From assembly GCF_003576645.1 (NCBI RefSeq), contig NC_044919.1:32602758-32666757 (forward strand): a DNA stretch of 64,000 nt, in the 5' to 3' direction. Positions within the stretch are counted from its first letter, which is position 1. Each line of letters opens with the position of its first letter. Of this stretch, positions 22,975 to 35,345 are shown piece by piece. The notes under the pieces were generated by a model that saw nothing but the letters and a program-made list of their open reading frames with translations, was not told the DNA's origin and searched no databases. This DNA comes from Ipomoea triloba. Its lineage: Eukaryota; Streptophyta; Magnoliopsida; Solanales; Convolvulaceae. A program made the translations under genes and the position numbers.

Positions 22975-24600
22975 CCCTCGGTCATTGACTTTTTTTGATT
23001 ACAACCCCAGCACATCATTTACACTCCTTGTAAACTCCTAGGTCAAATCACTGCCCACGCGATTCCTACACGTGAACGCCACCCTCAATTACCCCCTAAT
23101 TTTTTTTTTTCCCACTTTCTTATATTATTAATTAATTAACAACAAAATTATTACAATTTTTATATGTGAAAATTAAAGTTTAATATTAAAATCATGAGTT
23201 AATTTCATTTTTAGTTTTAGATTTATAAGTGTCAATATATTTTAGTTATTATTTTTCAGAACATTTCTTTTTGGTATTAGTATTATTGTGGCATGATCAT
23301 TATTTTATCATCCATCAACAAAATCGTTTAAATTTTGTAAAATACAATGACATTTAGGTCTTTAATTTTAAAAATTTTCAAGTAAAAATAAAAATATAGC
23401 GGGTTAATCTACTTTGTATAATAAAGAATATCAAAATGTCATTGTATTTAAGACATTTCAACAAATTTGTTGACGGATGGCAAAAATAATTATACTACAA
23501 TAATACTACGATGAAATGATGATGTTCTGGAAAATAATTACTAGACGTGGACTGTCATTTATAAATCTATAATAAAAATAGAATTAGCTCTTAAAATCAT
23601 ATTTATTATAGAATTCTTCAAGTTTAAATTGATAATAGATTACTTTTAACACTATAGAGTTATATTCTTATATCTATCAAATATCAATGTGTAATGGTTG
23701 ATAATTATAGAATGAACTAAGTTATATTGAAAATAATAGACGTAATTCAAATGTGAGAATTACAAACTATGGCGAAGTTAATAATTGCAATAATGTTTAT
23801 GCTATGTTTTAGGTATTATTGAAATATTTGTATTTATTTTATATGTTTAAATATTGTTGAACTATTTGTGTTCAATATGCAGACGGAAGCATGAAAGGAT
23901 AGTCAAGAGAAATTAAAGTAAATGTTAGTACACAATGATCATGGTATATGACTTTGTGAGTTCGAGTTTTAAGTATGTCTTGTTGTTAGCTTGATAATTG
24001 AATGCTGAAATATTTATTATGATCTATTTTTTGTGTTGGAATGGAGGGTATACAGAGGTGGGTTTGAAGTGAACTATTAATAGTCATTGTGAACGTCACA
24101 CAAATATGAACATCGTTAGGGTACTTCATGATTTGATTAAGAGATACAAATATTATAAGATAATTCTCAAAAAAAAATATTATAAAATAAATTATACGGA
24201 GTATTTATTAAGAGATCAATTTTTATGTTGATTGGATGACAACACATGTGTCGAAAGAGCAATTTCATACTCTCAAAACGTAGAATAAACATAATTTAGT
24301 CATACTCAAATTTATATATATAAATATTCATAAAGTTAAATATGAGATTAGGGATATTATCACCAATCAATTTAAAAGAGATATGTTGGTTGGTGGTACG
24401 ACCCACGCCCTATGATATGAAGCTATAAGTTTGATAGCTCTACTAGATTTAAACCATAAGCCACTAGAATTTACTAGTTGCGTTTGCAGTCAACGACACC
24501 CAACCAAAATAGTCCAATTTATAGAAAATGTAAAAATAAAATAAAATAAAAAGAATAATTCTGTGCTTTTATTTTTTATTATTTATTAAAGAAAGCACCC
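22975..24600. other. Gene-free DNA upstream of the PP2C gene
   Basis: AT-rich, no gene recognised. A box B-like GTGAGTTCGAGTTTT near 23960 may be SINE debris. Confidence 0.5.
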
Positions 24601-24822
24601 CCACTCAAAAGTCAACGCTTCTCCCCCTTCTCTCTCTCTCTTCTCCTTCTTCTTCTTGGCTTCACACTCGGAAATCAGTAAATCGCCATTTTTTTTAGAG
24701 AGATGGGCGTGTGAGCTTTGGTGGGTTTTGACAGACATAATCGAAAGTTACTTCATTTCTTTGATTTGTTATTAACCTCGGACTCGGAGGTTTTGTTTTT
24801 TGGTTTTTTTTTTTTTAATAAT
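24601..24822 (+). promoter_or_regulatory. 5' leader of the PLL gene, CT-rich
   Basis: Pyrimidine-rich tracts (CTTCTCCCCCTTCTCTCTC near 24620) are followed by a T-run just before the ATG at 24823. The reading frame stays open for 35 more codons upstream (to 24718), but the MGNG start is preferred because it creates the conserved myristoylation site. Confidence 0.5.
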
Positions 24823-27800
24823 ATGGGGAACGGTGTTGGTAAACTGAGCGTTTGCTTCACGGGCGGCGGTGGCGCCGCCATGGAAGCGCGGCGGCGGAAG
24901 GATTTCCAGGTGGTGATATCGGACCCGTTGGATGACTTGGGTCATTCATTCTGCTACGTGCCCGAGGTGGCGCGTCTGTCGTCGTCTAAGGTTCACTCGG
25001 AGGAAACGACGACGTTCCGGTCAATTTCCGGCGCCTCTATTAGTGCCAACACCTCAACGCCGCTCTCCACCGCCTTCGTCGATGTGTATTCGTACAATAG
25101 CATCGATCGGTCTTCGACTTTCGAGAGTTCTACTTCCTTTGCTTCTATTCCTCTGCAGCCAATCCCGAGAAATTCAATCCACTCCGGCCCGCTTTTGGGG
25201 TCCGGTTTTATACAGAGCTCCGGTTCGGTAGAGCGCGGGTTCATGTCCGGTCCGATTGAGAGGGGGTACTTGTCGGGACCCCTCGATCGGGGGATCTTTT
25301 CCGGTCCTCTCGAGAAGGGTTCTTCTACCGATCAATTCCAGCGGAGCTTCTCGCATGGAGGATTCGCGCTCCGATCTAGGTCACGAAAAGGGAAATTGAT
25401 TAGGGTTCTCCAACAAGCCATCTCGAAAACCATATCCAGGGGGCAGAACTCAATTGTAGCTCCGATTAAAGGGTCGGTTTCAATCAAAGAACCCGATTGG
25501 GTTGTCGGGTCTGAGAAACAGAACGAATTAACAATCAGCAGTGTCAATCTGAGCAGCGAGTGCAGCTTGGAAGATGATGACTCGCTAGAAAACCAAAATC
25601 TTCAATGGGCTCAGGGAAAAGCCGGCGAAGATCGGGTTCATGTGGTGGTTTCCGAAGAACACGGGTGGGTGTTTGTGGGGATTTATGACGGATTCAACGG
25701 TCCAGATGCTCCTGATTACTTGTTATCCAATTTATATGCCGCTGTTCATAGGGAGCTCAAGGGACTTTTATGGGATGATAAGGATAAGTCCGATTCATCC
25801 AATGCTAATAATCCCTGTGTTAATAATCTCCGCTCTTCCAGCTCAGAATCAGAAGATATGAATCAGGCTGTAAATGAGCAAGTTTCAAGAGATAGAACAA
25901 AGGATGGCTGCTCCAGATGTGTTGAGCAAGAGGTTTACCCAGAATTGAGTTCTGAGGCTAAGCTTAGGAAGAATAATAATAAGGGAAAGAATTCGAAGAA
26001 ACGATACCGAGGGGTGGCTAAGAAATGGGAGGAGAATCAGAGGAAGTGGCGGTGTGAATGGGATAGGGAAAGGTTGGAGCTTGATAGGAGGTTAAAGGAA
26101 CAGTTAAATCGAAATGGATGGAACGATTCGGGGGCGATTAATCATGCTGATGTATTGAAAGCTCTGTCTCAGGCATTGAAGAAGACAGAGGAGGCATTTT
26201 TGGATCTTGCTGATAAGATGCTCATGGAAAATCCCGAACTCGCGTTGATGGGTTCTTGTGTTATGGTAATGCTGATGAAGGGAGAGGATGTTTATGTGAT
26301 GAACGTTGGCGATAGTCGAGCTGTATTGGCTCAGAAGAAGGAGCCTGATCTTTGGAGCCAGGATTTGGAAAGGATAAACGAAGAAACATTGCATGATCTC
26401 GAGGGTTTCGATAGCGAGGGGTTTGATGTCGTATCGAATTTAACCGCGTTCCAGCTTACTACAGATCATAGCACCTCGGTAGCAGAGGTGAGATCGGGCT
26501 CTCTTAATTGATTAAACTTTAGATGATCTTATTAGTGTCTAGCTTGTTCTTTTATTAGCTCTTCATTGTGTAGTGTTCCTTTTTAACTTTCAGGAAGTCG
26601 AACGGATAAGAAATGAGCATCAAGATGATCCTTCGGCTGTTATAAATGACCGCGTAAAAGGGCTAAAGGTCACCCGAGCTTTCGGTGCTGGCTTTCTCAA
26701 ACAGGTACTACAGAATATGATCCTTTCTAGCATGCTAATAAGTCAACTCTTTTAGCGGATATTGCTAGGAGAACATAGAATATTTTTTTGTTTATATTCC
26801 TTTTGTGCTTGTTAAAGTAGAGCACTCATGGTTCTAAGACTTCTAGAGTTGAGTTCGAACCAGGAGGAGAGTAATATCCTTAATAGAGAACAAGTTCAAA
26901 CGTTGCTATAAGCCTTTCTAGGCTTTCTAGCACATGAAAGGGCATATTTCCTTTCTATATTTGGAGGCATATTCCGCAACCAAGTGGTTGTCAACATCCC
27001 AGTTATATTCCTCTCTGAAAGCGGCTTTTGTTACACACATTAGTGGGAGCTATCTAAACTTTCTTCCCCTGCAACTTTAGCTCAACTGTTTGTGCTTTAG
27101 TGTTAGTAATTAGCTTTTGACTTGGATTTACTGTATAGGTCTAGATGTTGGGGGGATGAATGTGGACGTAAGAAAATGCAATGCACACTTTATATTCAGA
27201 TAATATGCTATTGAATTCATGTTAAGGAATGACGGAATAAAAACCTATCCTACTGAAGAATTTGGTGCTCGGTAGAATAGAATTCCTATTCATTTATCAG
27301 TTTATCCGTCATTAACGTCTTGTTTGTTTTACCAATCCTGCAAAAGTTAAATGTCACAAAGAAAGTTCCCTGTTGAAAAAAAAGTGTAGCTTTTTATCTT
27401 TCCTTTGGTTATTCTTTCTATGCTAATGTAAAAATGCTTGATTTTGGAGTTAACCACAAGGAATTTTTTTTTTTTTTTTTCCTTGCAGCCTAAATGGAAC
27501 AATGCACTTTTAGAAATGTTCAGGATCGACTACGTTGGAACTTCCCCGTACCTCACCTGTCTCCCGTCACTGTACCATCACAGATTAGGACCGAGAGACA
27601 GGTTCTTAATATTGTCATCGGATGGCCTCTACCAGTACTTCACAAACGAAGAAGCTGTTTTAGAAGTCGAACATTTCATCTCGTGGTCACCCGAAGGAGA
27701 TCCCGCTCAGCACCTTGTCGAAAAAGTATTGTTCCGTGCAGCAAAAAAAGCAGGTAATGCGTTGTTTGATTGCACAATCGTTTCATTTCTTCTTACTTGG

Positions 27801-27957
27801 CCCCACAAAACTGAAACGCCATGAAATCTTTTAATTTCCAGGTTTGGAGTTTCACGAATTGCTTGAAATCCCACAGGGTGATCGACGAAGGTACCATGAC
27901 GACGTTTCCATAATCGTCATTTCCTTGGAAGGAAGAATATGGAGATCATGTGTATAA
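24823..27957 (+). CDS. PLL: POLTERGEIST-like protein phosphatase 2C
   Basis: Membrane-associated Ser/Thr phosphatase (PPM, Mg/Mn-dependent) of the POL/PLL clade, which acts in meristem and leaf development. Four exons, all GT-AG: 24823-26487, 26594-26704, 27489-27753, 27842-27957; about 718 aa. The N-terminus [11 protein letters not shown] fits N-myristoylation at Gly2 with a palmitoylatable Cys. The conserved [13 protein letters not shown] follows, then repeated SGP motifs (about residues 127-166) typical of the family. Metal-binding motifs seen: YDGFNGPD (D289-G290), GDSRAVL (about 496-502), SSDGLYQY (D637) and the C-terminal HDDVSIIV (D700-D701). A lysine/arginine-rich insert at about 384-430 lies inside the catalytic domain, as in the clade. 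Length lies between Arabidopsis PLL4/5 and PLL1. Which paralogue it is cannot be settled here. Intron 2 carries a SINE-like fragment. Confidence 0.93.
26815..26945 (+). repeat. Possible SINE fragment in intron 2 of the PLL gene
   Basis: Contains CATGGTTCTAAGA (box A-like) and GAGTTCGAACC (box B-like) about 30 bp apart. Only one copy of this type was noticed in the window, so support is limited. Confidence 0.3.
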
Positions 27958-28727
27958 GTAGGAAAATGAGAAGGTAAATGATATAGAGATTCAAAAACCC
28001 CCAAAAAAAAAAATCAATCAAACAACCATTTTTGCCGTTCTTTTTACCTAGTTGCCGCTGTAAAAACCTACCAACCAAAAACTCTTCTGTGAAATGTAAT
28101 GGGTAATGGGGGGAATGTAAAGGTGTAAAAGCAGCTGCAATGTTATTATCTCTAAGCTGTCATAGAAAATCGTAATTTCTCTAATAATCACTTCTCCATG
28201 AAGAGAAGTTTTGTTCTTTAATATTGTTCCCATCATCACTATAAAATTTTCTCAGAACATCTTAGTATTTTGCTAAATGATGGAAGAAATCTTGTCTGTT
28301 TGTTGGATGTTTTGTCTTTTATCTTTTGTACCATAATAATCAAAGTGATTAAATGCAGAAGGCCAGTCTGTAAAGTTTAGTCAAGTCAAATGTTTAGAAG
28401 AACCGGCATGTATTAAATTCCTTATCTTTTATTAGATGCCATCTGTGGATCAAAATCAAACATGTATGTTCAATGGTGGGTATGAGCAGCCAAGTCTTCT
28501 AGAGCCACCCATTCAGAGACAGCCCCAAGATGAAGCCATGGGGAATCTAGTCTAGGTCATAGATGACTTGGTCTCATATGGTTCACAAAAGCGTAAAGAA
28601 GAGTTTGGAAGCTCACATGCATTCGTCGTCTTATGACTTTCTCAACCCTATGCCCTATAAAGTTGGTGTTGTGTCCCGGGCACGATAACTTGTTAGTCCA
28701 TTTAAAAAGTTTATAATTTTAATTTTG
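27958..28727. other. 3' flank of the PLL gene, no other gene
   Basis: The 3' UTR probably covers the first 300 bp. I see no further gene up to the tandem repeats at 28728. Confidence 0.5.
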
Positions 28728-29790
28728 CTTCATGGGTAATTATACAGAACAAAAGTCTATAGTCTACTTATATTGAGAAAGTAGGGAGTTATAAAGCAAT
28801 ACTGCAGAAGGTATTAGGCGCTAGTTGGGCACTTAGCGCCTAGAGCACCTAGGGAGTGACTAGGTGGCCAAGTAATTCGAGTATATCGTCTCTATTTTTT
28901 CCACTCATGAATGGGAGTTAGACTATTATAATCCCTCATCAAACTAGTCAACTGCATATGTTAGATGGTTAGTTGAGTACATGTTGGAGGAATATAAAAG
29001 AGAAGTAGCCAAGCAAGAAAAGAAATCATTCGACTGAGTTGAGCGCCAACTCGGTTGAGTTTGACACCGACTCGGCCAAGTTAGGCGCCCAACTTAACGC
29101 CTAGTCAGCCGGCCGACTAAAAGCCGCCTAAAGCTAAAATCGCCTCAGCTTAGGGGTGCCTAGTGCCTAGTTGGCACCTAGACGGATGCCTAGGCTAATT
29201 TTTACAACACTGGTATAGAGTTGATTTCTTTATAGACTTGTGATTTACCTCATCTTTTAGGGTAGGGATAGTGGACCCTTGGAATTTTGGAGTAGATCTA
29301 GTATTACTCATACTTTTTTTTTTTTTTTTAATTTTTATAATAGTGAGTGGTGGTGACCATGTCATTATTAAAAAGCTTTGTAATTTGCTTCATTGATAGT
29401 TGTATAGAGCAAAAGTCTATAGTCTATTTGTACTGAGGAAGCCGGGAAGGTATGGAGTTGACTTTCTTGTGGACTCAGTGATTTACTTCCTCTAGGGTAG
29501 AGGCAATGGAACCCTTGAAATTAGGGTCTAATAATTTTTTTAGAATAGTGAGTGGTGGAGACCATGTTAATATTTAAAAGAATTTAGAATTTTACTTCAG
29601 TAAATCACTTATAGTTGTACGGGTTAAAAGTCTACTTGTACTCGAAAAACTGAGAAGGTATGAATTTGGCTTTCTTGTGGACCCATAATTTACCTCTAGG
29701 GTAGCGACAATAGAACCATTGGGATGAGGTTCTCATACTTTTTTTAGAATAGTGAGTGGTGGTGACCATACTAGATGTGAGAATGTGAGA
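28728..29790 (+). repeat. Three-unit tandem repeat of about 205-240 bp
   Basis: Units start near 28728, 29389 and 29596, each with CTTCA...AAAAGTCTA, then a TGTACT/TATTGAG block, GTATGGAGTTGA-like sequence, TTTACCTC...GGGTAG and AATAGTGAGTGGTGG. The first unit is split by the hAT-type MITE at 28797-29212. Non-coding. Confidence 0.75.
28797..29212. mobile_element. Second hAT-type MITE, inserted in a tandem repeat unit
   Basis: A 416-bp element related to the one at 12755. The right end reads CAGTGTTGTAAAAATTAGCC in inverse; the left end CAATACTGCAGAAGG matches it with transitions only. Flanking octamers are TTATAAAG (28789-28796) and GTATAGAG (29213-29220), 6 of 8 identical. The uninterrupted neighbouring repeat unit reads GTATGGAG at the same point, showing the empty site. 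Ends carry GGCGCTAG/GCCTAG motifs. Confidence 0.8.
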
Positions 29791-30744
29791 TAGGACGGTA
29801 TGGATTTTTATTCTTATTTCTTTGCTCACAAAAATAATAAAGGTCAAATTCTCTCGTCCCAAGGGCCCGTACACCTCGACTAAACATAATGGTAGAAAAG
29901 TAAATCACAATAGCTTAGCTCAGCTCAGCAGCCTCTTAAGTGGAATGACCATCGAGAAGCCCACCACATTGGGTGTAATTCCACCATGCAGTTATCAAGT
30001 CTCAATCTTAATCTTAAGAGACTATTCTAAATGAAGATGAATCAGTATACAATGTGTATAATCCACTAATGTTCCCATCTAATTAATAGACTATTGACTA
30101 TTCTAAATGAAGATGAATCAGTAACTTGGCAAAGGGTACATGAGCAACTAGGTGTAGCAGAGCTTACCAAAAGAAGAATCCATCATCATATCATGTAGCA
30201 TTATAGCTACTCTAACTGCTAACTAACTTTGGAGTTGGGGAGTAGTGAATGCAAAATGCAAGTGGGAGAGTTGGGGCATTAGATTCATCTGCAGTAAATG
30301 TTTTGAAACCTGTCATAAATTTTGTGCCACCAACTTCTGGTATGCAGGTGTTGAATTTAGCCTATGACAATCCCCCACCAATGAGATCAACAGCCCAGAT
30401 TCTCTCTAGTTTCTTATCTTTCAAAGAAAATTTCAAAACAAGAAAGTTCTTCTTAGGTTATGATTTATAAATGCACAGCTATGTACTCATGCTGCAATTA
30501 ATACCAGAGAAAAAAGGGTTCATGAAAATGTTATGAAACTTCAATATGGGGGGACCATATATGGCTGCTTGATTCTTGATGCAACTATGCCTCTTACTTC
30601 ATCAATGATGTAACACGAATGGTATGACTTCACTAAACATAAAGAGCGCGTGCCTTGGCACGCTAGAGTTTCACTAAAATGTAATAGCATAATATAATCA
30701 GCCCGGTTCACCATTAAACACCGGTTTTAACATGAACTAAAATG
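29791..30744. other. Gene-free interval; 3' UTR of the U-box gene at its right end
   Basis: No gene recognised. A 73-codon frame at 30249 has no recognisable content. A perfect 7-bp-stem hairpin sits at 30648-30663, within the probable 3' UTR of the minus-strand U-box gene. Confidence 0.5.
30648..30663 (-). other. Perfect hairpin GCGTGCC-TT-GGCACGC
   Basis: Seven-base-pair stem with a 2-nt loop, 82 bp beyond the stop codon of the U-box gene. On the minus strand it is followed after about 11 nt by TTAG|T, one transition from a Helitron CTAG end; on the plus strand CTAG overlaps its last base. It could be a degenerate Helitron terminus or a 3' UTR structure. Confidence 0.45.
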
Positions 30745-33700
30745 TTACTCTGATTTGCATAGCCAATCTTGGATTGCGAGGCGCAATGAATCGTTGGGAG
30801 TTAGCTCCAGGTGTCTTAGTTTCAAGTTGGTCAATGGAGAAGTATGATGGCCACTTCCCAGCCATTCCCGGATGGCTTCTGCTTCATAGGTGAAACCGTC
30901 TGCTGCAACACGAGGATCGTACATTATCTCCTGAAACAATGCAAAAGAACATCAACATTCTGCAACAATGTTGTCAGAAGATTGTATGCAGAAGAAGACA
31001 TTACTGACCTGTGAAATCGGGCACAAGAAAATGGATGGCACTGCTCGCTCATCCAAGCATTGTAAGCCCTCGAGCTCGTTTACAATACTCGGGGTTAATT
31101 CAGGCCTATATCTGCTGTATAGTTCACAGCAATCTATTCCAAGTTCTGCCAACTTCCTAGCTACAAATGCAGGCCATTCTCCAGCGGATGAATCCAAAAC
31201 GGATTCCAAATTTCCCGACACAAGTGCCCTGCGTACTTCACTTGATAGTCCTGGCAAGGCTCTTTCAGTTAGAATCTCAAGTATGATCAATCCAAAGGAA
31301 TAAATGTCTGACTTGGGTGTCAGATTCCCCGTTTCAAGAAACTCTGGATCTGTATAGCTAAAAACACCCTTTGGTTCACTAAGACGGGAAAAACTTGGGC
31401 AACGCAGGGTCTGTGGCAGAAGCAGCCTATATATCCCGAAATCACAGATTTTGCAGGTGTTGTCAGGACCAATAAGAATATTTTCAGGCTTCAAATTGCC
31501 ATGCACAATCTTTTCAGGGCTGGAAGAGTGCAGAAACAGCAGTCCTTTAGCAATGTCAGCAACAATTTTTGTTCTGATTTTCCAACCTAAGCGACCAACA
31601 TTAGTCCTAGGGAAAAGGCGGTCATGGAGGTTCCCACCGGGTAAATACTCACAAATAAGGGACCATGATTCAGGACATATGCCAAGTAAAGTTACCAGAT
31701 GGTGATGATGTAGTTTGCCAAGAATTTCAACCTGGATATCAAGAAAGGAAGTTGAAGGTATTTGACAAACATGTTAGTTAATGATAATTTAGGTAAAATG
31801 TAACTTCAGCAAACAAAATGGTTATTCAGATTTAGAAAACATAAGATGAATCCGATAAATTACTGCAGAGAAGAAATGCATATAATCTCAGAGCGAGTTT
31901 TGGACCTGTTGGAGAAACTCGGAGTGGCTTTGCAGATTATGTGTATGCAATTTCTTTATGACAACAGTCCTATCTAACATTTCCCCTTTATAGACAGTAC
32001 CATATCCACTCTCCCCAATCTTGAAGCTCTCTGAAAAGTTGCAAGTTGCTATCTGCAAATCTGAATATGAAAACTCCACCAACTCGCTTGAATCTTTTGT
32101 AAACTCAATGGCTCCTTCACCTCGTCCATGACTCTTCCCCCGGTGATTAGCCCACCCGTCCTTCTGTTGCTGTAACACCTGCTTCTCCTTCTTGAGAGTT
32201 GATGTGGAGACTTGTAAAAGCTTTAACTTTGTAGCATACCGATTGTTTGTTTCCAAACCGGGAGAAGCTTTCTGTCCAACAGATGTATATGCAACACTGG
32301 TACTAGAGCTAGCATTGTTAGATATAGCTGTGGATGTCTGCAGATTGCATATGCTTATTGAATTCGGTACCCTAAGTGACAAAGCACCATCTGTTGGTAT
32401 TCCTTTGATTCGAGTTAAATTTTGTATTCCAGCAGAGGGTATGTGTGTAACAGAGCTTGACCCCGGAGATTTTGGAACGAAAACAGCCTCATTGTTGCAG
32501 GAAAGTTGAGATTGAGCTGCAGCAGATTTTGGAAATTGGCAACTCTTTCTGATGAAAACCAGTTTCCCTTTGTAGACAAACAGTATCTCGCTGAACAGCG
32601 GAGCATTTCTAGCAACATAACTTGCTTTTCGAGAGCTCTTTTTCGCCTTCATGCTACTGTATACAATTATATATTAACATGAGTGCAGGAAATGAAAACT
32701 CCATGCATGTCTAAAGACAAGAAATGCATGCTGGAACAACACATTCAAGAAATATTGAGCTTTGGCAGCAATAAACAAGGAATGTTATTGTGAAAACATT
32801 AGTTGATAAAGAACAGAAACATTTGAGATTTGCACTGCAAAGTTGTTTACTAAAGCCCACCGATGTAGGCTCACACGAATAGAATTGGAACAGTTAAGGA
32901 ATGCTACAATCAATAGCAAACAAATCACTTATTTGCACAAAATGGAGATGAATTCTGGAAAAAAACTAAAAGGCACTCACTCAGGAATAGCTCCAAAAAC
33001 AAGCTTCCTAATGTTATGCTCTTTTACTAAATCCACAATCCCCTTTTGAACTTCACCAGCTTCAGTTGTAATAATGCTCATTTTAACCTGCATGCCATTT
33101 AATAAGGACCAATTAAACAGTAAACACATAATGACTTTGAAATGCATAATTAGCTAGTTTTGACACTGATTAAGAATGGATGAACACCCGGACAACACTG
33201 TTAAGGTTACAAGTTCAACTCCTAACCGGTCACAGCCTATTGGCCTTCTTGGTTTGAGCCAGCTATAAGCAACCTAGCGTGGTTTATTTTCTTGTGATCC
33301 TTTACTGACTAGGGTTACAAGACATGGTTTACTCAGCACACCTTCAGGTAGTGGCTGTGGTTTAGCCACTTTCATCAAACTGTTTATACACTAAATTACA
33401 CCCAATTCAAGAAGATTAGAGAAAAGATTACCTTAAATTGGCAGCATACATTCAAGTAATTATATAGACGTTTCCTCATCACTTCCCTCTCCTCATTTCT
33501 AAATGCAGATACCACTTCTGCATTGGCTTTACTGGCAAGTAGTCTTCCCACTGGAGAAGGAATTAAATGAACCTCATTGAACAATACTTCACCAAAATAA
33601 ATGAACTACTGATTATGGATACCCCTTTACTTTCTACAATTTAGTTCAAAATCTACAATCTTTAATTTTCCAGTTTTCCAAATGTGCAAACTTTATCTTA

Positions 33701-34384
33701 AAAGCCATAAATGTATATATGGAAGCTTTTGAAATATCATATCATAGCTGCAATTGTGCAATTGAATAGACATGCATGTTAATTACTAGAAGGCCACTCA
33801 ATTTAACTCAGAACTGAATAAGCAAAAAACTTGTGCTCTCTTTACAAGAAATGAAGCACAGACAGATTCATGGAAACCCATTTTACAAACTTGCACAAGA
33901 ATACCAAAGATCAAAACTTTAATGAATTGGGACAACCTGACTGGGTAACTTACAAGTTCAGTTTTCTGTCCTTTACCAATTAGGGTATCAAGGTGAAGTT
34001 TATCTGAACATACCAGCCTCCAAATAGTGATTACAGTTTTTCTCCTTAGTATATAAATAAATAAATAAAAAAAAAAAAAAAAAAAAGAAAAAAAAAGGGG
34101 GAGAGATCGAGAGAGTCACCGGGAGTGGGAATCCAAGGAGAAGGTTGATGAACATGAAGAATACAAATCTGAGAGTTCCCAAAGGTCCTACAAGCCCACT
34201 GAAGCAAAACAACTGCCTTTTCAAATGACTTCCCCACTGCCACGTACACCTTATTATCGTTAGCTTCCAATCCCTCCGGCGATCGCCGGGAAGTCTTCAT
34301 TTCCATATGAACAGTAGTCCGGTAAAACCCACGCCGGAAGCTCGCCAGAGGCAACGCAGAAGAGAAAGGGCTGAGCAACTCCAT
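30745..34384 (-). CDS. USP-kinase-U-box protein (PUB32/33-like), probable pseudokinase
   Basis: Plant U-box E3 ligase of the receptor-like cytoplasmic kinase IX group. Six exons read on the minus strand: 34384-34120, 33550-33432, 33087-32981, 32656-31906, 31731-31009, 30930-30745; all GT-AG with consistent phases, about 716 aa. A universal-stress-protein domain (about residues 28-165, KVYVAVGKS to IRKLVFGAIP) is followed by a linker, a kinase domain (about 370-635) and a C-terminal U-box (about 645-712; CPISQEIMYDPRVAADGFTY). The P-loop reads GESGYG, with Ser380 at the second glycine, and the catalytic loop reads HGNLKPEN, with Asn493 where relatives have Asp. Lys398 and DFG (511-513) are kept. 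The substitutions suggest weak or no kinase activity, while the U-box looks intact. The linker is shorter than in Arabidopsis PUB32/33 (about 800 aa). SINE-like repeats lie in introns 1 and 2. Confidence 0.92.
33180..33370 (+). repeat. SINE-like repeat family A, copy in intron 2 of the U-box gene
   Basis: Contains box B-like AAGTTCAACTCC, then CTATTGGCC, TTGGTTTGAGCCAG, CCTTTACTGACTAGGG and AGTGGCTGTGGTTT. The same order of blocks is seen at 33928-34050, 38262-38405 and 60910-61100, all on the plus strand. Confidence 0.65.
33928..34083 (+). repeat. SINE-like repeat family A, 5'-shortened, with A-rich tail
   Basis: Matches the family at TTACAAGTTCA, TCCTTTACCAATTAGGG and AGTGATTACAGTTT, and ends in (TAAA)n plus poly-A (34049-34083). 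Lies in intron 1 of the U-box gene. Confidence 0.6.
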
Positions 34385-35013
34385 CCTGCAGTAGTGTGCC
34401 CGTTAACTGATCTGATGAATTGAATGATATGATTTTTCTCAGTTTTAAAATAAAGATTGACACAACATTACAGCAACACTCATTCTGTTGCAGATTATTA
34501 TTGAATGCAAAGCGAAAAAGAACGTCATTAAATTCTTGTAATATGGAATTTACAGCATATATAATCCCGTCTATTTGCGTAGTGATCATCAAAATCTGCT
34601 CAAGTTTGCGTTGGATATTTATGAAGTACGTTTGTTTTTAAATAATGTTATGTTATTAAAGTTAAATAATATTCTAAGGTTTAATTGAAAAGTTAAAATA
34701 TTATTTTAAATTTTGAATGAAATTTTATTAAAAGTTTATTTATTTTATTTAGAAAATAAGTTTCTGTTTTGAAAGAATTTCAAGAGGAGGGAAAAAAACT
34801 TTATGAAAAATCTTAATAAATATACAAAAGATTTAAAAATTCAGAGAATTCATTCGCAATATAATGTTGAAGTCGAATAGTTGATCAGCAAAGTGCTTCT
34901 ACATCCACTTTTCGACTTCATATGCAATTTGAAATCCACATAGTAAATCACTATTCGGCTTTCGTATACATGCATGGTTTAGTAAGCTTTTCATATTGCA
35001 TGCATGCTTTATT

Positions 35014-35015
<2 letters not shown>
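34385..35015. other. 5' flank of the U-box gene
   Basis: AT-rich; the divergent strand has no recognisable gene. No TATA box could be assigned with confidence. Confidence 0.4.
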
Positions 35016-35047
<32 letters not shown>

Positions 35048-35250
35048 AGGGTTCAGGTATGGATATATCTTCCCATACGGTTATGCGGTACTCACCTTAG
35101 CATTAAAACGACGCACCTTAAGTACACAAATCACGCACTTTAAGCTAAAAACATAAATCACTCACCTACAGTTTTTAAATGGTGCACCTTCAGTTGAGAA
35201 TACACTGCGCACATTAAGAACACAAACCACGCACCTAAAAACATATACAA
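35016..35250. repeat. (TA)n-(GA)n tract followed by half of a foldback-type repeat
   Basis: A (TA)n tract (35016-35034) passes to (GA)n, then GGTTCAGGTATGGATATATC, TTCCCATACGG and TGCGGTACTCACC. This is the same block order as the terminal repeat of the foldback element at 39955-40248. GCACCTTAAG-like units follow to about 35240. No inverted partner was found. Confidence 0.5.
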
Positions 35251-35345
35251 TAATAATAATAATATAAAATAATTAATAATATTTCTTTTAAAAAGTACTC
35301 CGTAACATATGTGGCCATTTAGGCCAAAAAACAATGTTGAAGCCA

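Noticed and set aside
24718..24822. 35-codon N-terminal extension of the PLL frame
   Set aside because: It lies in the leader with a T-run and would bury the conserved MGNG myristoylation start.
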